From contig SFFS01000136.1 of NCBI GenBank assembly GCA_004557805.1, forward strand, positions 1 through 6,768: DNA of 6,768 bases. The letters are read 5' to 3'. Origin of the DNA: Clostridiales bacterium (GTDB lineage Bacteria > Bacillota > Clostridia > Christensenellales > Aristaeellaceae). The position numbers and the translations under genes were made by a program. Of the stretch, positions 5,725-6,768 are shown piece by piece; within the stretch, counting starts at the first letter, position 1, and each line of letters begins with the position of its first letter. Below the pieces are notes generated by a model. It saw only the letters and a program-made list of their open reading frames with translations, was not told where the DNA came from and made no database searches.

Positions 5725-6768
5725 CTCTGGCACACCTCCATCAGCCCACAGCCGCGGCAGCCAAGGCGGCAGTCGGGCGTGGTTTCCACGCGCGCGGCGC
5801 GTTCCATTTCCAGCTTCAGGAATCGCTGCGTAACGCCTGCGTCTATAAACGCCCACGGCAGCAGCTCGTCGAAGCTGCGGCGGCGGTTCGCATAAAACGC
5901 GGGATCCACTCCGCAGGCTGCGAACGCTTCCATCCACGTATCAAACTTGAACTGCTCCGACCAGCTGTCAAAGTTGCAGCCGCGTTTCCATGCCTCATAC
6001 AGCACGTCAGCCATGCGGCGATCGCCGCGCGCAAAGCATGCTTCCAGCATCGATACATGCGGCTCATGCCAGCGGAAATCGACGCTCTTGAGCGGACGGA
6101 GCACATCGCGCAGGAACTGCTGCTTTTGTTGGATCATTTCGATCGTATCCTGCGGTTCCCACTGGAAGGGCGTGAACGGCTTGGGCACAAACGACGATAC
6201 GCTGACCGTCACCCGCAGTCCGCGCGGGCGTTCGCCCTTGGGAATTGCGAAGTATTCCGATACGACGGCGCGCGCCGTTTCCATAATGCCATTGAGGTCC
6301 TCTTCCGTTTCCGTCGGCAGGCCGATCATGAAATACAGCTTGATTGCGTTCCAACCGCCGGAAAACGCGTCGTGCGCCGTGCGGCGAAGATCTTCCTCTG
6401 TAACGCCCTTGTTGATGACGTCGCGCATGCGCTGCGTTCCGGCTTCAGGCGCAAAGGTCAGGCTGCTCTTGCGCACCTTCTGCGTCTGCTCAAGCGATTC
6501 GCTCAACGGCTTATCGAGCCGCAGAGACGGCAGCGACAGCGACACGCGCTCCTTTTCAAACCGCGCGTTCAGTTCGCGCGTCAGCTGCGGCAGGCAGGAA
6601 TAATCGCCCGTTGAAAGCGACGAAAGCGAAATTTCGTCGTAACCGGTGCTCTTCGTCAGCTTTTCGGCCAGCTTCGTCAGCGTTTCCACCCTGCGCTCGC
6701 GCACCGGCCGGTAAAGCATCCCCGCCTGGCAGAAGCGGCAGCCGCGCGTGCAGCCGCGTATGACCTCG
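5715..6768 (-). CDS. Radical SAM protein, TIGR03960 family (N-terminus outside the window)
   Basis: C-terminal 350 residues of a radical SAM enzyme of unknown reaction. The frame is open to the right edge, and from memory of a family length near 600 residues about 250 N-terminal residues are missing. The fragment starts just before the core motif: EVIRGCTRGCRFCQAGM holds the cluster cysteines at fragment positions 6, 10 and 13 (CxxxCxxC), followed by YRPVRERR. Further radical SAM features are the SLSSLSTGDYS region, TFAPEAGTQRMRDVINKG and KLYFMIGLPTETEEDL, which form later strands of the barrel. The sequence SVSSFVPKPFTPFQWEP follows. The protein ends in a cysteine-rich tail, CRLGCRGCGLMEVCQRC (Cys333, 337, 340, 346, 349), which could hold a second iron-sulfur cluster or zinc. 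The stop overlaps the start of the DUF2344 gene by 10 nt. An internal ATG at 6719 falls after the cluster motif and cannot be the true start. Confidence 0.93.
   Translation of the reverse strand, partial: EVIRGCTRGCRFCQAGMLYRPVRERRVETLTKLAEKLTKSTGYDEISLSSLSTGDYSCLPQLTRELNARFEKERVSLSLPSLRLDKPLSESLEQTQKVRKSSLTFAPEAGTQRMRDVINKGVTEEDLRRTAHDAFSGGWNAIKLYFMIGLPTETEEDLNGIMETARAVVSEYFAIPKGERPRGLRVTVSVSSFVPKPFTPFQWEPQDTIEMIQQKQQFLRDVLRPLKSVDFRWHEPHVSMLEACFARGDRRMADVLYEAWKRGCNFDSWSEQFKFDTWMEAFAACGVDPAFYANRRRSFDELLPWAFIDAGVTQRFLKLEMERAARVETTPDCRLGCRGCGLMEVCQRCE
5735..5739 (-). promoter_or_regulatory. Ribosome binding site deciding the DUF2344 start
   Basis: GGAGG on the minus strand, 10 nt before ATG 5724 and 16 nt before the alternative ATG 5718. 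It lies in the codons of the radical SAM C-terminal cysteine cluster. The in-frame GTG at 5733 is only 1 nt away and too close to be used. Confidence 0.7.

Noticed and set aside
3748..5895. Plus-strand open frame of 715 codons opposite the RNase and DUF2344 genes
   Set aside because: It lies wholly antisense to two well-recognised genes, is rich in Arg, His and Gln as expected of a GC-rich complement frame, and shows no recognisable domain.
5725..5937. Longer N-terminus for the DUF2344 protein (start at 5937)
   Set aside because: The extra 71 residues are an out-of-frame reading of the radical SAM C-terminus and look nothing like the family; the conserved start and the GGAGG support ATG 5724.
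1..6768. CRISPR arrays, tRNA or rRNA genes, insertion sequences, attachment sites, defence or toxin genes
   Set aside because: None was seen; the window is filled by five contiguous conserved genes and contains no regularly spaced repeats.

Overview
The window holds five genes, all on the minus strand, head to tail and without gaps. Read in the direction of transcription (high to low coordinates) they are: the C-terminal half of an uncharacterised radical SAM protein of the TIGR03960 type; its partner, a DUF2344/TIGR03936 protein; an RNase E/G family ribonuclease (rng/cafA type); the tRNA methylthiotransferase gene miaB; and the mismatch-repair gene mutS, which runs off the left edge. Every junction is an abutment or overlap: 10 nt, 0 nt, 29 nt and 10 nt. 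Each downstream gene has a Shine-Dalgarno sequence inside the end of the gene before it. This is the picture of one co-transcribed, translationally coupled operon. No promoter, clear sense-strand terminator, RNA gene, mobile element or CRISPR array is visible, and no gene-free stretch exceeds a few bases.

The organism is most likely a GC-rich Firmicute of the class Clostridia (gut Clostridia or Christensenellales-like). The reasons are the strong AGGAGG-type ribosome binding sites, the radical SAM/DUF2344/RNase G gene order known from Firmicutes, the miaB-mutS order common in Clostridia, and a MiaB with a long charged N-terminal extension. This is inference from family knowledge. Base composition is high in G+C throughout, and I see no compositional break that would suggest horizontal transfer.

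By function, the window combines RNA metabolism (RNase E/G cleavage, and MiaB thiomethylation of i6A37 in tRNA) with DNA mismatch repair (MutS), behind a radical SAM/DUF2344 pair of unknown activity. Two of the five genes are iron-sulfur radical SAM enzymes. In many Firmicutes the radical SAM/DUF2344/rng block leads into the ribosomal protein genes rplU-rpmA; here it leads into miaB-mutS.

This is mostly conserved chromosomal housekeeping DNA, and I found no convincing new defence or mobile system. The points most worth a second look are the uncharacterised radical SAM/DUF2344 pair with its C-terminal five-cysteine cluster, and a GC-rich hairpin directly upstream of the rng ribosome binding site that also resembles a terminator for antisense transcription.
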